From Pirellulimonas nuda (GTDB lineage Bacteria > Planctomycetota > Planctomycetia > Pirellulales > Lacipirellulaceae), in NCBI RefSeq assembly GCF_007750855.1, contig NZ_CP036291.1, forward strand, positions 5,802,905 to 5,866,904: a stretch of DNA of 64,000 bases. Reading direction: 5' to 3'. A program made the translations under genes and the position numbers. The stretch's first letter is position 1. Every line of letters begins with the position of its first letter. Shown here piece by piece: positions 8,418 through 17,492 of the stretch. The notes under the pieces were generated by a model. That model was not told the origin of the DNA, searched no databases, and was given only the letters and a program-made list of their open reading frames with translations.

Positions 8418-11400
8418 ATGACCAAGGCTACCCGCGAACAACTCGAGTCCGTACTCAGCAACCACGGTGGGGGCGATCCGATTGCGGCGGCGCTACATAT
8501 CGCTCGTCGGTTGCAGCAACGCGCCGCTGAGCTGCAAACGCCCCCAGAACGGCGGCAGCAGGCCGAGCTCGACCGCATGATGCAGAGCCCGGGGGACAAA
8601 GCCACGCTGGTCGAGCTGACCGACCAGGCGTTCCGGTCGAAGCAGCCCCCGCGGGCCGCCGACCAGATGATCCACTTGCTCGACGTGCAGGGGGTGCCGC
8701 GGTTCTTCAGCCCCGTAGAGCGCGGCCTGCTAGCGGGCTTCCAGACGTTCGGCGCGTACCTGCCCGGCGTGGCGATGCCGCTGGTCAAGGAGCACATGCA
8801 GCAAGAGACGGCCAACGTGGTGCTGCCAGCCGAACGCGAGCACCTCAAGAAGCACCTCGACGCCCGCCGGGCCGAAGGGGTGCGGATGAACGTCAACCAC
8901 CTGGGCGAGGCGCTGCTCGGCGAGGACGAGGCCGAACGCCAGCTGCGCGGCTACCTGCAAACGCTGCAGCGGCCAGAGATCGAGGTGATCAGCGTCAAGA
9001 TCTCTACGCTCTACTCCCAGATCTCGCCGCTGGCCCGCCGGCACACGGTAGCGGTGCTGGCGGACCGGCTCGAGCTGCTGTTCCGCGCCGCCGCCAAGGG
9101 ACGCTTCACACGCGCCGACGGGTCGGTGGTCCCCAAGTTCGTCTACCTCGACATGGAGGAGTACCGCGACCTCCGGCTCACCGCCGAGGCGTTCATGACG
9201 ACGCTCGACCGGCCCGGGCTCGACGCGGTGGCCGCCGGCGTCGCCCTGCAGGCGTACGCGCCCGATTCGTTCGGCGTGCAGCAGCAGATCAACGCCTGGG
9301 CCCGCGAGCGGGTCGCCCGCGGCGGCGCGGCGGTGACGATCCGCATCGTTAAAGGCGCCAACATGGAGATGGAACGCGTCGAGGCGAGCCTCCGCGGCTG
9401 GCCCCAGGCGCCCTACCGAACCAAGCCGGAAACCGACGCCAACTACCTGCGCATGCTGCACGAGGGGCTGCGGCCCGAAAACATTGCCGCGGTGCGGCTG
9501 GGGGTGGCGTCGCACAACCTGTTCACGCTGGCCTACGCGCTGGTGGCGGCCCACCGCGCGGGGGCGCTCGACCGCGTGCAGTTCGAGATGCTCGAAGGGA
9601 TGGCCAACCACCAGCGGCGGGCGCTGTTCGAGCTCGACCCCAACCTGCTGCTGTACGCCCCCGCCTGCTCGCAGGACGAGTTCTTGCACGCCATCTGCTA
9701 CCTGGTGCGGCGCCTCGACGAGAACACCGGGCCGGACAACTTTCTTCGGCACGCTTTCAACATCAAACCCGGCAGCGAGGACTGGCGCCGCTTAGAGCAG
9801 CAGTTCGTCGATTCGGTCGGGATGATCGGTTCGGTGAGCGACCGGCCCCGTCGGACCCAGGACCGCCACACGCCCCCCCAACACATCGACGACGGCCCTT
9901 TCGCCAACGAGCCCGACACCGACTTCGCGCTGCCCCACAACGGCGCCTGGGCCGAGGCGATCGTGCGGCGCTGGGCGCCGCTGCACGGCGCCGCGGCCGC
10001 CGACGTGGCGCTGGTGGTGGCGGGCGACGTGATCGACAGCGACCGTGACCTGCGTGAATCACGCGACCCCTCGCGGCCCGGCGTAGTGGTTTCCCGCTAC
10101 CGCCAAGCCACCGCGGACGACATCGAGCGGGCGGTCGCCTGCGCCGCGGCCGACCCGAGCGGCTGGCGCCGACGGTCGCCGGCCGAGCGGTCGGCGACGC
10201 TCGAACGGGTCGCCCGAGAGCTGGCCGCGGCGCGCGGCGACTTGATCGGGGTGATGCTGGCCGAAGCAGGAAAGACCGTGCTGGAAGGGGACCCGGAGGT
10301 CTCCGAGGCGATCGACTTCTGCCGCTACTACGGCCGCTGCGCGGTCGACTGGGCCCAGACGCCCGGCCTGTGCGCGGGGCCGGGCGGGGTAAGCGTGGTG
10401 GTGTCTCCCTGGAACTTCCCGCTGGCGATCCCCTGCGGTGGCGTGGCCGCGGCGCTCGCGGCGGGCAACACGGTGATCCTCAAGCCGGCCAGCTACTCGG
10501 TCTACACCGCCTACCTGATGTGCGAGTGCTTCTGGCGGGCCGGCGTGCCGCACGCGGCGTTGCAGTTCGCCCCCTGCCCCGGCGCCGATGTGGGCGAACG
10601 GCTGGTGACGCATGCCGGCGTCGATCACGTGATCCTCACCGGCGGCACCGACACGGCCCGGCGGATGTTGGCGGCCCGCCCAACGACGCGGCTGTTCGCG
10701 GAGACGGGGGGCAAGAACGCCACGATCGTAACGGCGCTGGCGGACCGCGAGCTGGCGATCTCGCACGTCATCCAATCCGCCTTCGGGCACGCGGGGCAGA
10801 AGTGCTCGGCGACGTCGCTGCTGATCCTCGAAGACGAGGTCTACCACGACGCCGCGTTCCGCGAGCTGCTGCGCGACGCGGTCGAGAGCTTGCGGGTGGG
10901 GAGCGCATGGGAGCTAGAGACGCGGATGGGACCGCTGATCGCGCCCCCGGCGGGCGACCTGGAGCGCGCCCTCAAGGAACTCGAACCGGGCGAGTCGTGG
11001 GGGGTGCGCCCCTGGCTCGCGCTCGAGGAGAACCCCTGCCTCGTGAGCCCCGGCGTGAAGTGGGATGTTTCCCCCGGGAGCGTCACGCACCGCACCGAGT
11101 TCTTCGGCCCGCTGCTGGGCGTCATGCGGGCCCGCGACCTGCACGAGGCGGTCGCGCTGGTGAACGCCACCGGCTATGGGCTGACCTCGGGGCTCGCGAG
11201 CCTGGACGACCGCGAGCAATCCGAGTGGCGTGCCGAGGTGCGGGCGGGCAACCTCTACATCAACCGACCGACAACCGGAGCTATTGTTCAGCGGCAACCC
11301 TTCGGCGGCATGGGGCTGTCCGCGGTTGGGCCCGGCATCAAAGCCGGCGGGCCGAACTACGTGGCGCCCTTGATGGCGCTCGTCCCCGCCCCGTCGCCCG

Positions 11401-12068
11401 AAGCGACGCGGCTCGGCGCCGAGGGCCCGGGCCCATCGGCGCCTCTGCTGGAGCTGCTCGACTCGCTCCGCGCGGCGGGCGAAGTCTCCGAGGCCGAGGC
11501 TACTGACCTGACCGCGGCGCTGGCCGACTACGAGTGCTGGGCCCAGACGGAGTACCTCGAGACGCACGACGACCAGCGGCTGATCGGTCAAGACAACCTG
11601 CGTCGGTACCTGCCGCTCCCCGTGCTGCGGGTGCGGGTCGACCCCGACGACTCGGCGGTCGAGCTGCTGGCGCGGATCGCCGCCGGGCGGACGCTCGATT
11701 GCCGCGTGGTCGTGAGCTATCCCGCCGACTTGGCGGGGGATCTGATGCGGCTGGTACAACAGGTCGACGAAGCCACCGACGCGTGGGGCGCGGCCATCGA
11801 GTTTGTCGAAGAATCGGACCGAGAGCTCGCCGCGGTGATCGCCGCCGGCGAGTCGGGCCGGGTGCGCTACGCGTCGCCGAGCCGCGTTCCGATCGCGGTG
11901 CAGGACGCGGCCGCCCAGTCGCTGGCGTTCATTGCAGACGCCCCCGTGACGCTATGCGGCCGGCTCGACCTGCTGTGGTGCGTCCAAGAACAGAGCGTCT
12001 CGTTCGACTACCACCGGTACGGCAACCTGGGGCGGCGCGCCGGCGAAGACCGCGCGGCCGTGCTGTGA
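8418..12068 (+). CDS. putA: Bifunctional proline dehydrogenase / L-glutamate gamma-semialdehyde dehydrogenase
   Basis: 1216 residues from the ATG at 8418; an upstream GTG frame runs through tandem repeats and is rejected. The N-terminal part holds the FAD-dependent proline dehydrogenase barrel, with VYLDMEEYRDLRLTAEAF and RIVKGANMEMERVE. The second part is an NAD-dependent aldehyde dehydrogenase with VSPWNFPLAIPCGG, the general base Glu762 in FAETGGKN and the nucleophile Cys796 in GQKCSA. A C-terminal domain of about 170 residues follows, as in long PutA/RocA-type enzymes. Together the domains oxidise proline to glutamate through pyrroline-5-carboxylate. There is no N-terminal DNA-binding ribbon-helix-helix, so it should not act as its own repressor. 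It stands alone, with 14-bp tandem repeats upstream. Confidence 0.92.
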   Translation: MTKATREQLESVLSNHGGGDPIAAALHIARRLQQRAAELQTPPERRQQAELDRMMQSPGDKATLVELTDQAFRSKQPPRAADQMIHLLDVQGVPRFFSPVERGLLAGFQTFGAYLPGVAMPLVKEHMQQETANVVLPAEREHLKKHLDARRAEGVRMNVNHLGEALLGEDEAERQLRGYLQTLQRPEIEVISVKISTLYSQISPLARRHTVAVLADRLELLFRAAAKGRFTRADGSVVPKFVYLDMEEYRDLRLTAEAFMTTLDRPGLDAVAAGVALQAYAPDSFGVQQQINAWARERVARGGAAVTIRIVKGANMEMERVEASLRGWPQAPYRTKPETDANYLRMLHEGLRPENIAAVRLGVASHNLFTLAYALVAAHRAGALDRVQFEMLEGMANHQRRALFELDPNLLLYAPACSQDEFLHAICYLVRRLDENTGPDNFLRHAFNIKPGSEDWRRLEQQFVDSVGMIGSVSDRPRRTQDRHTPPQHIDDGPFANEPDTDFALPHNGAWAEAIVRRWAPLHGAAAADVALVVAGDVIDSDRDLRESRDPSRPGVVVSRYRQATADDIERAVACAAADPSGWRRRSPAERSATLERVARELAAARGDLIGVMLAEAGKTVLEGDPEVSEAIDFCRYYGRCAVDWAQTPGLCAGPGGVSVVVSPWNFPLAIPCGGVAAALAAGNTVILKPASYSVYTAYLMCECFWRAGVPHAALQFAPCPGADVGERLVTHAGVDHVILTGGTDTARRMLAARPTTRLFAETGGKNATIVTALADRELAISHVIQSAFGHAGQKCSATSLLILEDEVYHDAAFRELLRDAVESLRVGSAWELETRMGPLIAPPAGDLERALKELEPGESWGVRPWLALEENPCLVSPGVKWDVSPGSVTHRTEFFGPLLGVMRARDLHEAVALVNATGYGLTSGLASLDDREQSEWRAEVRAGNLYINRPTTGAIVQRQPFGGMGLSAVGPGIKAGGPNYVAPLMALVPAPSPEATRLGAEGPGPSAPLLELLDSLRAAGEVSEAEATDLTAALADYECWAQTEYLETHDDQRLIGQDNLRRYLPLPVLRVRVDPDDSAVELLARIAAGRTLDCRVVVSYPADLAGDLMRLVQQVDEATDAWGAAIEFVEESDRELAAVIAAGESGRVRYASPSRVPIAVQDAAAQSLAFIADAPVTLCGRLDLLWCVQEQSVSFDYHRYGNLGRRAGEDRAAVL

Positions 12069-12086
12069 CGCGGCTTTCCGAGCACC

Positions 12087-12977
12087 CTATGCGGTGCGGT
12101 GCCGGTCTGCGGGGGGGAGCGTCTTGAGCCACGCCTCGGTCGGCGCGATAAGCGTCTCGACCCGCCGGACGTCGTCGTCGGCGGCCTGCTGCGAACGGCC
12201 GTCGGGGGGGCGGCCCTCGAAGTACTCGGCGTACTTCTTGGAGACCTCTTCCGCGGGCTCGAGCGAGCAAAAACGCATCACGCGGGCCAGCTCCGCCTCG
12301 TCGAAGTTGTCCAGCCGGCACTCGGTGTAGCGGTGTTCGGGCAGCGCACGCCCTTCGCGGCAGGCGATCTCTACACACATCCGCCACTGCAGGGCGCACA
12401 CCTCCAGCAGGTCGCGGTCACGGACCCACTGCTCGATCCCGGGGAGCCGTGGCCCCCACACCCCCGGCGCCGTGGCGCCCGGCGCCCACTTGCCGGCGAC
12501 ACGACGGACGAACTCCCGCGCGTAGTGGGGCGCCTGCCGCAACCGGATCTCCTTGAGCCGCGTCAACAGTTGCTGGGTCGGCAGGCCGACCGAGTGGTTC
12601 CGCCAGAACTCGCGGATCGACAGCACCGACTGCAAGCCGTCCCGCATCATGTGCACGAACACGCAGTCCTCCAGCACCCGATCGACGAACGCAACACGCA
12701 GCGAGTTGCTGGGAGTCTTCTCTACCAGGCGGGTGCGGCCCGCGCCGCGGACCTCGCTGGCGAAGCGGCGGCGGATCTCGCGACGCACCGAATCGGTCGC
12801 GTGCTCGGGCCGCAGCAGGTCCGACCGCGCGTCGTTGCCGTACTTCCACAAGATCCGCGGTTCGTTCGCCAGGTAGAGCTGCGGGTGGCAGGCCAGCAAC
12901 TGGCTGATGAGCGTGGTGCCCGAACGCGGCGCGCCCAGGATCACGATCGGTCGGTTGAGGATCTGGTCGTCGGTCAT
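12087..12977 (-). CDS. PAPS-dependent sulfotransferase family protein
   Basis: 296 residues. The 5'-phosphosulfate loop is GAPRSGTTLISQLL near the N-terminus, and the 3'-phosphate segment is FVHMMRDGLQSVLS. LVEKTPSNSLR, the usual mid-domain motif, is present. There is no membrane segment, so it is cytosolic. Its ATG at 12977 overlaps the stop of the upstream aminotransferase gene (12974-12977), so the two are translationally coupled. The open frame continues upstream through the aminotransferase, but that part has no protein-like features. Substrate unknown; coupling to an aminotransferase hints at a shared small-molecule or cell-surface pathway, which is inference. Confidence 0.87.
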   Translation of the reverse strand: MTDDQILNRPIVILGAPRSGTTLISQLLACHPQLYLANEPRILWKYGNDARSDLLRPEHATDSVRREIRRRFASEVRGAGRTRLVEKTPSNSLRVAFVDRVLEDCVFVHMMRDGLQSVLSIREFWRNHSVGLPTQQLLTRLKEIRLRQAPHYAREFVRRVAGKWAPGATAPGVWGPRLPGIEQWVRDRDLLEVCALQWRMCVEIACREGRALPEHRYTECRLDNFDEAELARVMRFCSLEPAEEVSKKYAEYFEGRPPDGRSQQAADDDVRRVETLIAPTEAWLKTLPPADRHRTA

Positions 12978-14215
12978 GCGTTGCCGAATTCCGGCTGGAT
13001 GCTGGCGAGCCGCCGCTCGGTCTCGGCCATCAGGGCGTCCTCGGCCGCCTCGTCGTCCGCCACGTAGGTGACGCTGAACCGCAGGTACGCCCCGGCGTCG
13101 TCCCACGGCACCGTGCAGATCGACTGCTGGGTGATCAGGTACTGGCTGGCGGCCTCGGCCGAGTCGAACGTGACGCCGCCGGCGACCCCCTTGGGGGCCG
13201 GCGTGTAAAGGAAATAGGTGCCGCCCGGCATCTCGCACTGGAAGCCGCAGCGCTTCAGCACGGCGACCAGTTTCTCCATCCGCCGCCGGTACTTGGCGCG
13301 GATGAGCTGCGGGATCTCGGGGTCGTCCAGCGCCGCGGCCGCCGCCTTCTGGGTGGCGATAAACTGGCCGGAGTCGCTGTTGTCTTTGACGTCGGCGAAC
13401 GCCTGGACGATCCGCTCGTGCCCGCACACCCAGCCCATCCGCCAGCCGATCATGTCGAAGCCCTTGCTCATGGAGTGGACCTCCACGCCCACGTCCATCG
13501 CCCCCGGGGTCGACAAGAAGCTGGTGGGGGCCTGGTCGAAACTGAGCATCGCGTGGGCCGCGTCCTGCACCACGACGATCTCGTGCTGCTTGGCGAACGC
13601 CACCACGCGCTCATAGAACTCCCGCGGCGCCGTCCGGCCGGTCGGGCTGTTGGGGTAGTTCAGCACCAGCAGCTTCGCCCGGCTGAGGATGTCGGGGCTG
13701 ATCGACTCCAGGTCGGGCAGGAACCCGTTCTCGGCCAGCAGCGGCAGCTTGTGCACCACGCCGCCGTAGTAAGCCGTGTGGGTGCCGGCCACGGGGTAGC
13801 CGGGCGCGGTCATCAGCGTGATGTCGCCCGGGTTGATGAACACGGCCGGCAGCATCGCGTACACCGGCTTCGAGCCGATCGCGTGGTTCACCTGCGTCTG
13901 CGGGTCGAGCGTCACGCCGAAATCGCGCTGCATGAACCGGGCGGCCGCTTCTTTGAACGCGGCGACGCCGTTGTCCGCGTAGCCGCGGTTCTCCGGCTGG
14001 TTGACCTCGTGGGCCATCACCCGGCGCACCGGCTCGGGCGCCATGGCGTCGTTCTCGCCGATGCCAAAGTCGAGCAGGGCCCGGTCGGGATGGTCCGCGA
14101 TCGCCTGCCGCTTGGCGCGTTTGATCTTCTCAAACTTGTAGATCGCCGTGTCTTTGCCGTAGCTCGCGCCGCCGATCCGCTCGGCGAACAGCTTCTGGAA
14201 ATAGGGGTCGGCCAT
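12974..14215 (-). CDS. dapL: LL-diaminopimelate aminotransferase-like enzyme
   Basis: 413 residues, class I/II PLP-dependent aminotransferase. It shows the DapL-type N-terminus (FGIGENDAMAPEPVRRVM), NYPNSPTGRTA, the DAAHAM segment and the PLP lysine Lys251 in HSMSKGFDMIGWRMGW. DapL converts tetrahydrodipicolinate directly to LL-diaminopimelate for lysine and peptidoglycan synthesis. Planctomycetes commonly carry DapL paralogues, so this copy could be a paralogue with another amino acid substrate, as its pairing with a sulfotransferase would suggest. It is the first gene of the two-gene unit and the downstream start overlaps its stop. No other lysine gene is nearby. Confidence 0.8.
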   Translation of the reverse strand: MADPYFQKLFAERIGGASYGKDTAIYKFEKIKRAKRQAIADHPDRALLDFGIGENDAMAPEPVRRVMAHEVNQPENRGYADNGVAAFKEAAARFMQRDFGVTLDPQTQVNHAIGSKPVYAMLPAVFINPGDITLMTAPGYPVAGTHTAYYGGVVHKLPLLAENGFLPDLESISPDILSRAKLLVLNYPNSPTGRTAPREFYERVVAFAKQHEIVVVQDAAHAMLSFDQAPTSFLSTPGAMDVGVEVHSMSKGFDMIGWRMGWVCGHERIVQAFADVKDNSDSGQFIATQKAAAAALDDPEIPQLIRAKYRRRMEKLVAVLKRCGFQCEMPGGTYFLYTPAPKGVAGGVTFDSAEAASQYLITQQSICTVPWDDAGAYLRFSVTYVADDEAAEDALMAETERRLASIQPEFGNA

Positions 14216-14351
14216 GGCTTCTTGGAGTAGGGGTTGGTCTGCGGCTAGCGACGCCTAGGCTACCCAGACGCGAGGCGACGGACGAGGGGCGAGCTTGACC
14301 CGCGGCGCGGATTTCGGCTATTTGCTCGGCGAAACCCCGGAGATGCCGACC

Positions 14352-14516
14352 ATGAAACGCGCCCTGATGGTGCTCGTGGTGCTGCCCGCCTTGGCCGGCT
14401 GCGCCAACGAGGACCTTCTGTACTCCATCTTCGGCCGACCCAATGGGATGGAGCGGCACGAGTTCCGTGACCAGAGGGAGCACCAACAGTCGCTGGCGAG
14501 AGAGCACGGGGGCTGA
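14352..14516 (+). CDS. Small lipoprotein, 54 residues
   Basis: Short gene with a complete lipoprotein signal: MKRALMVLVVLPALAGC, with LAGC as the lipobox and Cys17 as the lipidated residue. The mature part is about 38 residues, polar and Arg/Glu/His-rich, with no other motif. An alternative start lies three codons upstream. It is monocistronic and followed at once by a hairpin. The function is unknown. The lipobox and good hydrophobic core make it likely to be real despite its size. Confidence 0.65.
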   Translation: MKRALMVLVVLPALAGCANEDLLYSIFGRPNGMERHEFRDQREHQQSLAREHGG

Positions 14517-14529
14517 TCGCAAAAAAACA

Positions 14530-14558
14530 GCCGCGGGGACTGGGTCTGTCCCCACGGC
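14530..14558. terminator. Hairpin after the small lipoprotein gene
   Basis: An 11-bp stem with one mismatch (arms 14530-14540 and 14548-14558) and a 7-base loop lies 14 bases after the lipoprotein stop and before the convergent 76-codon gene. An A-run just upstream would give a T-run for minus-strand transcripts, so it could serve both. Confidence 0.5.
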
Positions 14559-14622
14559 CGATCGTTTCTTGCCGCCAACGGGCCTCAAAGCAGCGGCCCG
14601 GATCAGTCGCGTAGCCGCCGGA

Positions 14623-14853
14623 TCAATCGCGTGGCCGGACGGCGCCGGTCAAGCCGCTGTAGTCAACACGGTCTTCGTCGTGCCAAAGCGGGTAGCCCAT
14701 GCGGATCCGCTCTGCGAGCGTATCGATCTTCTCCTTCGAGCCGGCGGGAGCGCCGGTCGGGATGAAATCCTCGTCGACGCGAGGGACAAAGTCCTCGTCG
14801 TGGCCGTACTTGAGGATTGCGTCGAACACGTTGTGGAGGGTGGGGTCTGGCAT
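14623..14853 (-). CDS. Small acidic hypothetical protein, 76 residues
   Basis: Soluble protein rich in Asp, with a start-to-end consistent reading: MPDPTLHNVFDAIL, then HDEDFVPRVDEDFIP, a Lys/Glu helix (GSKEKIDTLAERI) and YPLWHDEDRVDYSGL. No signal peptide or known motif. It stands alone, convergent with the small lipoprotein. I do not recognise the family. The composition is protein-like rather than that of a shadow frame, so I consider it probably real. Confidence 0.6.
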   Translation of the reverse strand: MPDPTLHNVFDAILKYGHDEDFVPRVDEDFIPTGAPAGSKEKIDTLAERIRMGYPLWHDEDRVDYSGLTGAVRPRD

Positions 14854-15376
14854 TGGATTTCTCGCTGGGATTGGACTCGCTGATTCGGCGGGCCGCCCCT
14901 TAGCGCTAAGCTAACGGCGGGGCGACGGCCTATGGGTTACATCAGGCCCGCTCTGGGCCCGACCTCGAATTCACTCAAGCGCTGGCATCAAACCCACGGC
15001 AATCCGCGGGCGCTCACTCCTGGCTATCGCAGAGGGAGAGGGCGGGTCTGGCCCGTAGGCCACACCAACTCCGTGCGATCGCTGCCGCGCTAGATCCTTC
15101 CGCGAGGCGCCACTACTCAGCTAAAGTCGTCCCACGCATCCTGTGTGGACCGGACGACGCGAGCCAGATCCCGTTGGCTGGGGGTGAAGACACCCGCCGC
15201 GCCAACGACTGCTCGCGAAGTAGAAGATTATCCCTGCTGGGGGGGCGGAGTCAAGCTTTTTTGCGGCAACGATTTCGCAAGCCCGGCTAGCATCTGTCAA
15301 GGGGCGCCGATTGCGGCGACTCGCACTCTCGACAACCAATTTCTCAAGCCGCTCGCCCCACAACCCACCCGCGCAG
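14854..15376. other. Intergenic region, about 520 bases
   Basis: Between the 76-codon gene and YjbQ. I see no coding frame with protein-like composition and no tRNA arm pattern. A GC-rich inverted pair (CGCCCC and GGGGCG) surrounds TTAGCGCTAA near 14892-14930. Otherwise nothing recognisable; it should hold the promoters of both divergent genes. Confidence 0.5.
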
Positions 15377-15817
15377 ATGCCCCAAATCGCCAGTTTCCAG
15401 TCGACCCTCACGCTCTCGCCCCGCCGGCGGGGCTTCCACCTGGTGACCGACGAGGTTCTCGCCGCGGCCCCGTGGATCTCTGGAATCGAAACCGGCGTGC
15501 TGCACGTCTTCCTGCAGCATACTTCGGCGTCTTTAACGCTTAATGAGAACGCCGATCGCGACGTACGCACCGACCTGGAAGCGTCGTTTTCTGCGATCGC
15601 GCCTGAGTCGTTCCCCTACCGGCACACCTGTGAAGGCCCAGACGACATGCCCGCGCACGTCAAATCGTCGCTGCTGGGGGCCAGCGTTAGCGTGCCGATC
15701 CAGCGGGGCGGACTGGCCCTGGGCGTCTGGCAGGGGATCTACCTCTGCGAGCACCGCGATCGGGCCTCCGCCCGGCGGCTGGTGCTGACCGCCTGGGGGA
15801 GCGCTGCGACAGAATGA
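15377..15817 (+). CDS. YjbQ family protein (UPF0047)
   Basis: 146 residues from the ATG at 15377. It has the three conserved blocks of the family: HTSASLTLNENADRDVRTDL, then HTCEGPDDMPAHVKSSLLG, and GIYLCEHRDR near the C-terminus. Members form trimers with a His-lined metal-like pocket; some were reported with weak thiamine-phosphate synthase activity, but the physiological role is unsettled. Single gene, convergent with the amidase (16-base gap). The long in-frame upstream extension is rejected because its composition is unlike the family, which normally begins at this methionine. Confidence 0.9.
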   Translation: MPQIASFQSTLTLSPRRRGFHLVTDEVLAAAPWISGIETGVLHVFLQHTSASLTLNENADRDVRTDLEASFSAIAPESFPYRHTCEGPDDMPAHVKSSLLGASVSVPIQRGGLALGVWQGIYLCEHRDRASARRLVLTAWGSAATE

Positions 15818-15833
15818 CGCGGCCGCTGGCTGG

Positions 15834-17396
15834 TCAATCTGGCGTACTCCGCAACTGCTCCAGCCGCTTCATCACGGCGAGCGCCGTGTCGTCCCGCCAC
15901 GCCGGCGCCATCACCTGTACCCCCACGGGGAGCCCGGCGCTTCCGGAGGTCGCTGCCCGGGCGGCCCACTGGGCCAACCCCCACGGCGCCCGGGGGAACT
16001 CTTGTTCGTCGTCGCGGACGGTTGTCCACGGGACCACTCCGGCCGGGGCGTCCACCAGGTTTGCGTAGAAGCAATGCGAACTGGCGGGGAGCACGTCGAG
16101 CGCCCGGCCGTGTGGCATCGCGGTCACCCCGAACGGCGGCAACAAGATCGCGTCTACCGGGCGGCCGTCGAACTGCTCTGCGGCCAGGGGCCAGAACGCT
16201 TCGCGGTAGCGGTCGGCGTCGCAGCATAGCCGCCAGTAGTCGTCCGCAGAGCGGGCGCCGCTCCAATGCAGCAGGTCGGGCAGCAACCGCCGGCCCAGCA
16301 GCCGCAGCGCGCCTCCGAGCATCACCCGCGCCCAGCGCGCCAGCCCCCCGATCCGGAGCTGCCGCCGGATCTGTGGGTCAACCTCGCCCCCCCGCACCAA
16401 CCTGGCGAGCGACCGCATGCCGTCGGCAGAAAGCAGGCCGACGTAGACGCGCATCATCTCGCGGTCGTCGGGGGGCGTGATCTTGCGTACGTCGGCGCCG
16501 GCGTCGCGCAGCGCCGCCGCGGCTTCTTCTACGGCGCGTCGCACCGCGGGCGCCGTGGGGAGGAAGCTGTCGTCGGTCCAGTACGCGATGCGCAGCTCGG
16601 AGACGTCGATCGTAGACGGGTCGCGCCACGGCGCGGCTTCTTCATCGGGCTGGCGCGGGGAATCGGTGTGATCGACCAGGACCCGCATGGCGAGCTCTAG
16701 ATCGTCGACATGGCGAGCGATCGGGCCGGGCGAGATCCGCATCGCCCGCATGCCGGGGATCGCACGCGACGATCCCACCAGCGACAGCCGACGGGGCGTG
16801 GGTTTGAACCCCGCCACGCCGCACGCGTGGACCGGCTGGCGGATGCTGCCCCCCAGGTCGCTGCCAAGGCCCAGGGGGGATCCGCCGGACGCGACGATGG
16901 AGGCCTCGCCCCCGGTGCTTCCCCCGGGGCTGCGGCTGGGGTCGGTGGGGTGCAACGTTCGGCCGAACACCGGGTTGTTGCACTCGTGCAGCAGCATCCC
17001 CTGCGGCACGTTCGTCTTGCCCAGCAGCACGGCCCCTGCGCCGCGAAGCCGCGTAACCAGCGGCGAGTCGGTTTCGGCGGGCCCGTTTGAGAAGCCCGGG
17101 ATGCCGAGCGTCACCTCGGTTCCGCGCATCGCGAAACAGTCCTTCACGGTAACGGGAACGCCGTGCAACAAACCCAACGGCTCGCCGGCCGCCACCGCTG
17201 CGTCGGCCCGCTGGGCGTCACGCAGCGCCGCGTCGAAGCAGGGCTGGACCAGGGCGTTGAGACGCGACTGTTGCTTGCAGCGCTCGATGCAGGCGCGCGT
17301 CGCCTCGACCGACGTCAACCGGCCAGAGGCGATCTCGGCCGCGAGCGCGGCGGCGCCAAGTTCGGTGATCGGTTCTGAGTGGGTGCTGGGCGTCAT
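15834..17396 (-). CDS. Amidase signature family hydrolase
   Basis: 520 residues. The Ser-cisSer-Lys triad is visible: Lys85 in PVTVKDCF, Ser160 in SPGGSTGGEAS and Ser184 in SDLGGSIRQP. GLLHGVP, GKTNVPQ and AGFKPTPRR are also in place. The C-terminal half carries MPHGRALDVLP and a typical final segment. The family includes acylamide hydrolases and GatA. This protein is longer than GatA and no GatB/GatC partner is near, so a stand-alone amidase is more likely; the substrate is unknown. No signal peptide. It lies upstream of TsaD on the opposite side of a 96-base gap and need not share its transcript. Confidence 0.88.
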   Translation of the reverse strand: MTPSTHSEPITELGAAALAAEIASGRLTSVEATRACIERCKQQSRLNALVQPCFDAALRDAQRADAAVAAGEPLGLLHGVPVTVKDCFAMRGTEVTLGIPGFSNGPAETDSPLVTRLRGAGAVLLGKTNVPQGMLLHECNNPVFGRTLHPTDPSRSPGGSTGGEASIVASGGSPLGLGSDLGGSIRQPVHACGVAGFKPTPRRLSLVGSSRAIPGMRAMRISPGPIARHVDDLELAMRVLVDHTDSPRQPDEEAAPWRDPSTIDVSELRIAYWTDDSFLPTAPAVRRAVEEAAAALRDAGADVRKITPPDDREMMRVYVGLLSADGMRSLARLVRGGEVDPQIRRQLRIGGLARWARVMLGGALRLLGRRLLPDLLHWSGARSADDYWRLCCDADRYREAFWPLAAEQFDGRPVDAILLPPFGVTAMPHGRALDVLPASSHCFYANLVDAPAGVVPWTTVRDDEQEFPRAPWGLAQWAARAATSGSAGLPVGVQVMAPAWRDDTALAVMKRLEQLRSTPD

Positions 17397-17492
17397 GGGG
17401 CGAGCATCGGGCTGCGCGGCGGGGCGGCTTGCCCCGGCACTCCATCTTACGTCACTTCTCTGGCGTCGTTACCCAACCACCCCCGTCACCCA

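Noticed and set aside
12978-13427. Upstream extension of the sulfotransferase frame
   Set aside because: The extension overlaps the DapL gene and reads as Arg/Gly-rich shadow sequence. The ATG at 12977 starts right before the PAPS-binding loop and overlaps the DapL stop.
14854-15376. tRNA or small RNA gene in the long gap before YjbQ
   Set aside because: No T-arm or anticodon-arm pattern and no strong terminator were found on either strand.
15834-17396. GatA subunit of the amidotransferase
   Set aside because: It is longer than GatA and has no GatB or GatC partner. The amidase triad is common to many stand-alone enzymes.
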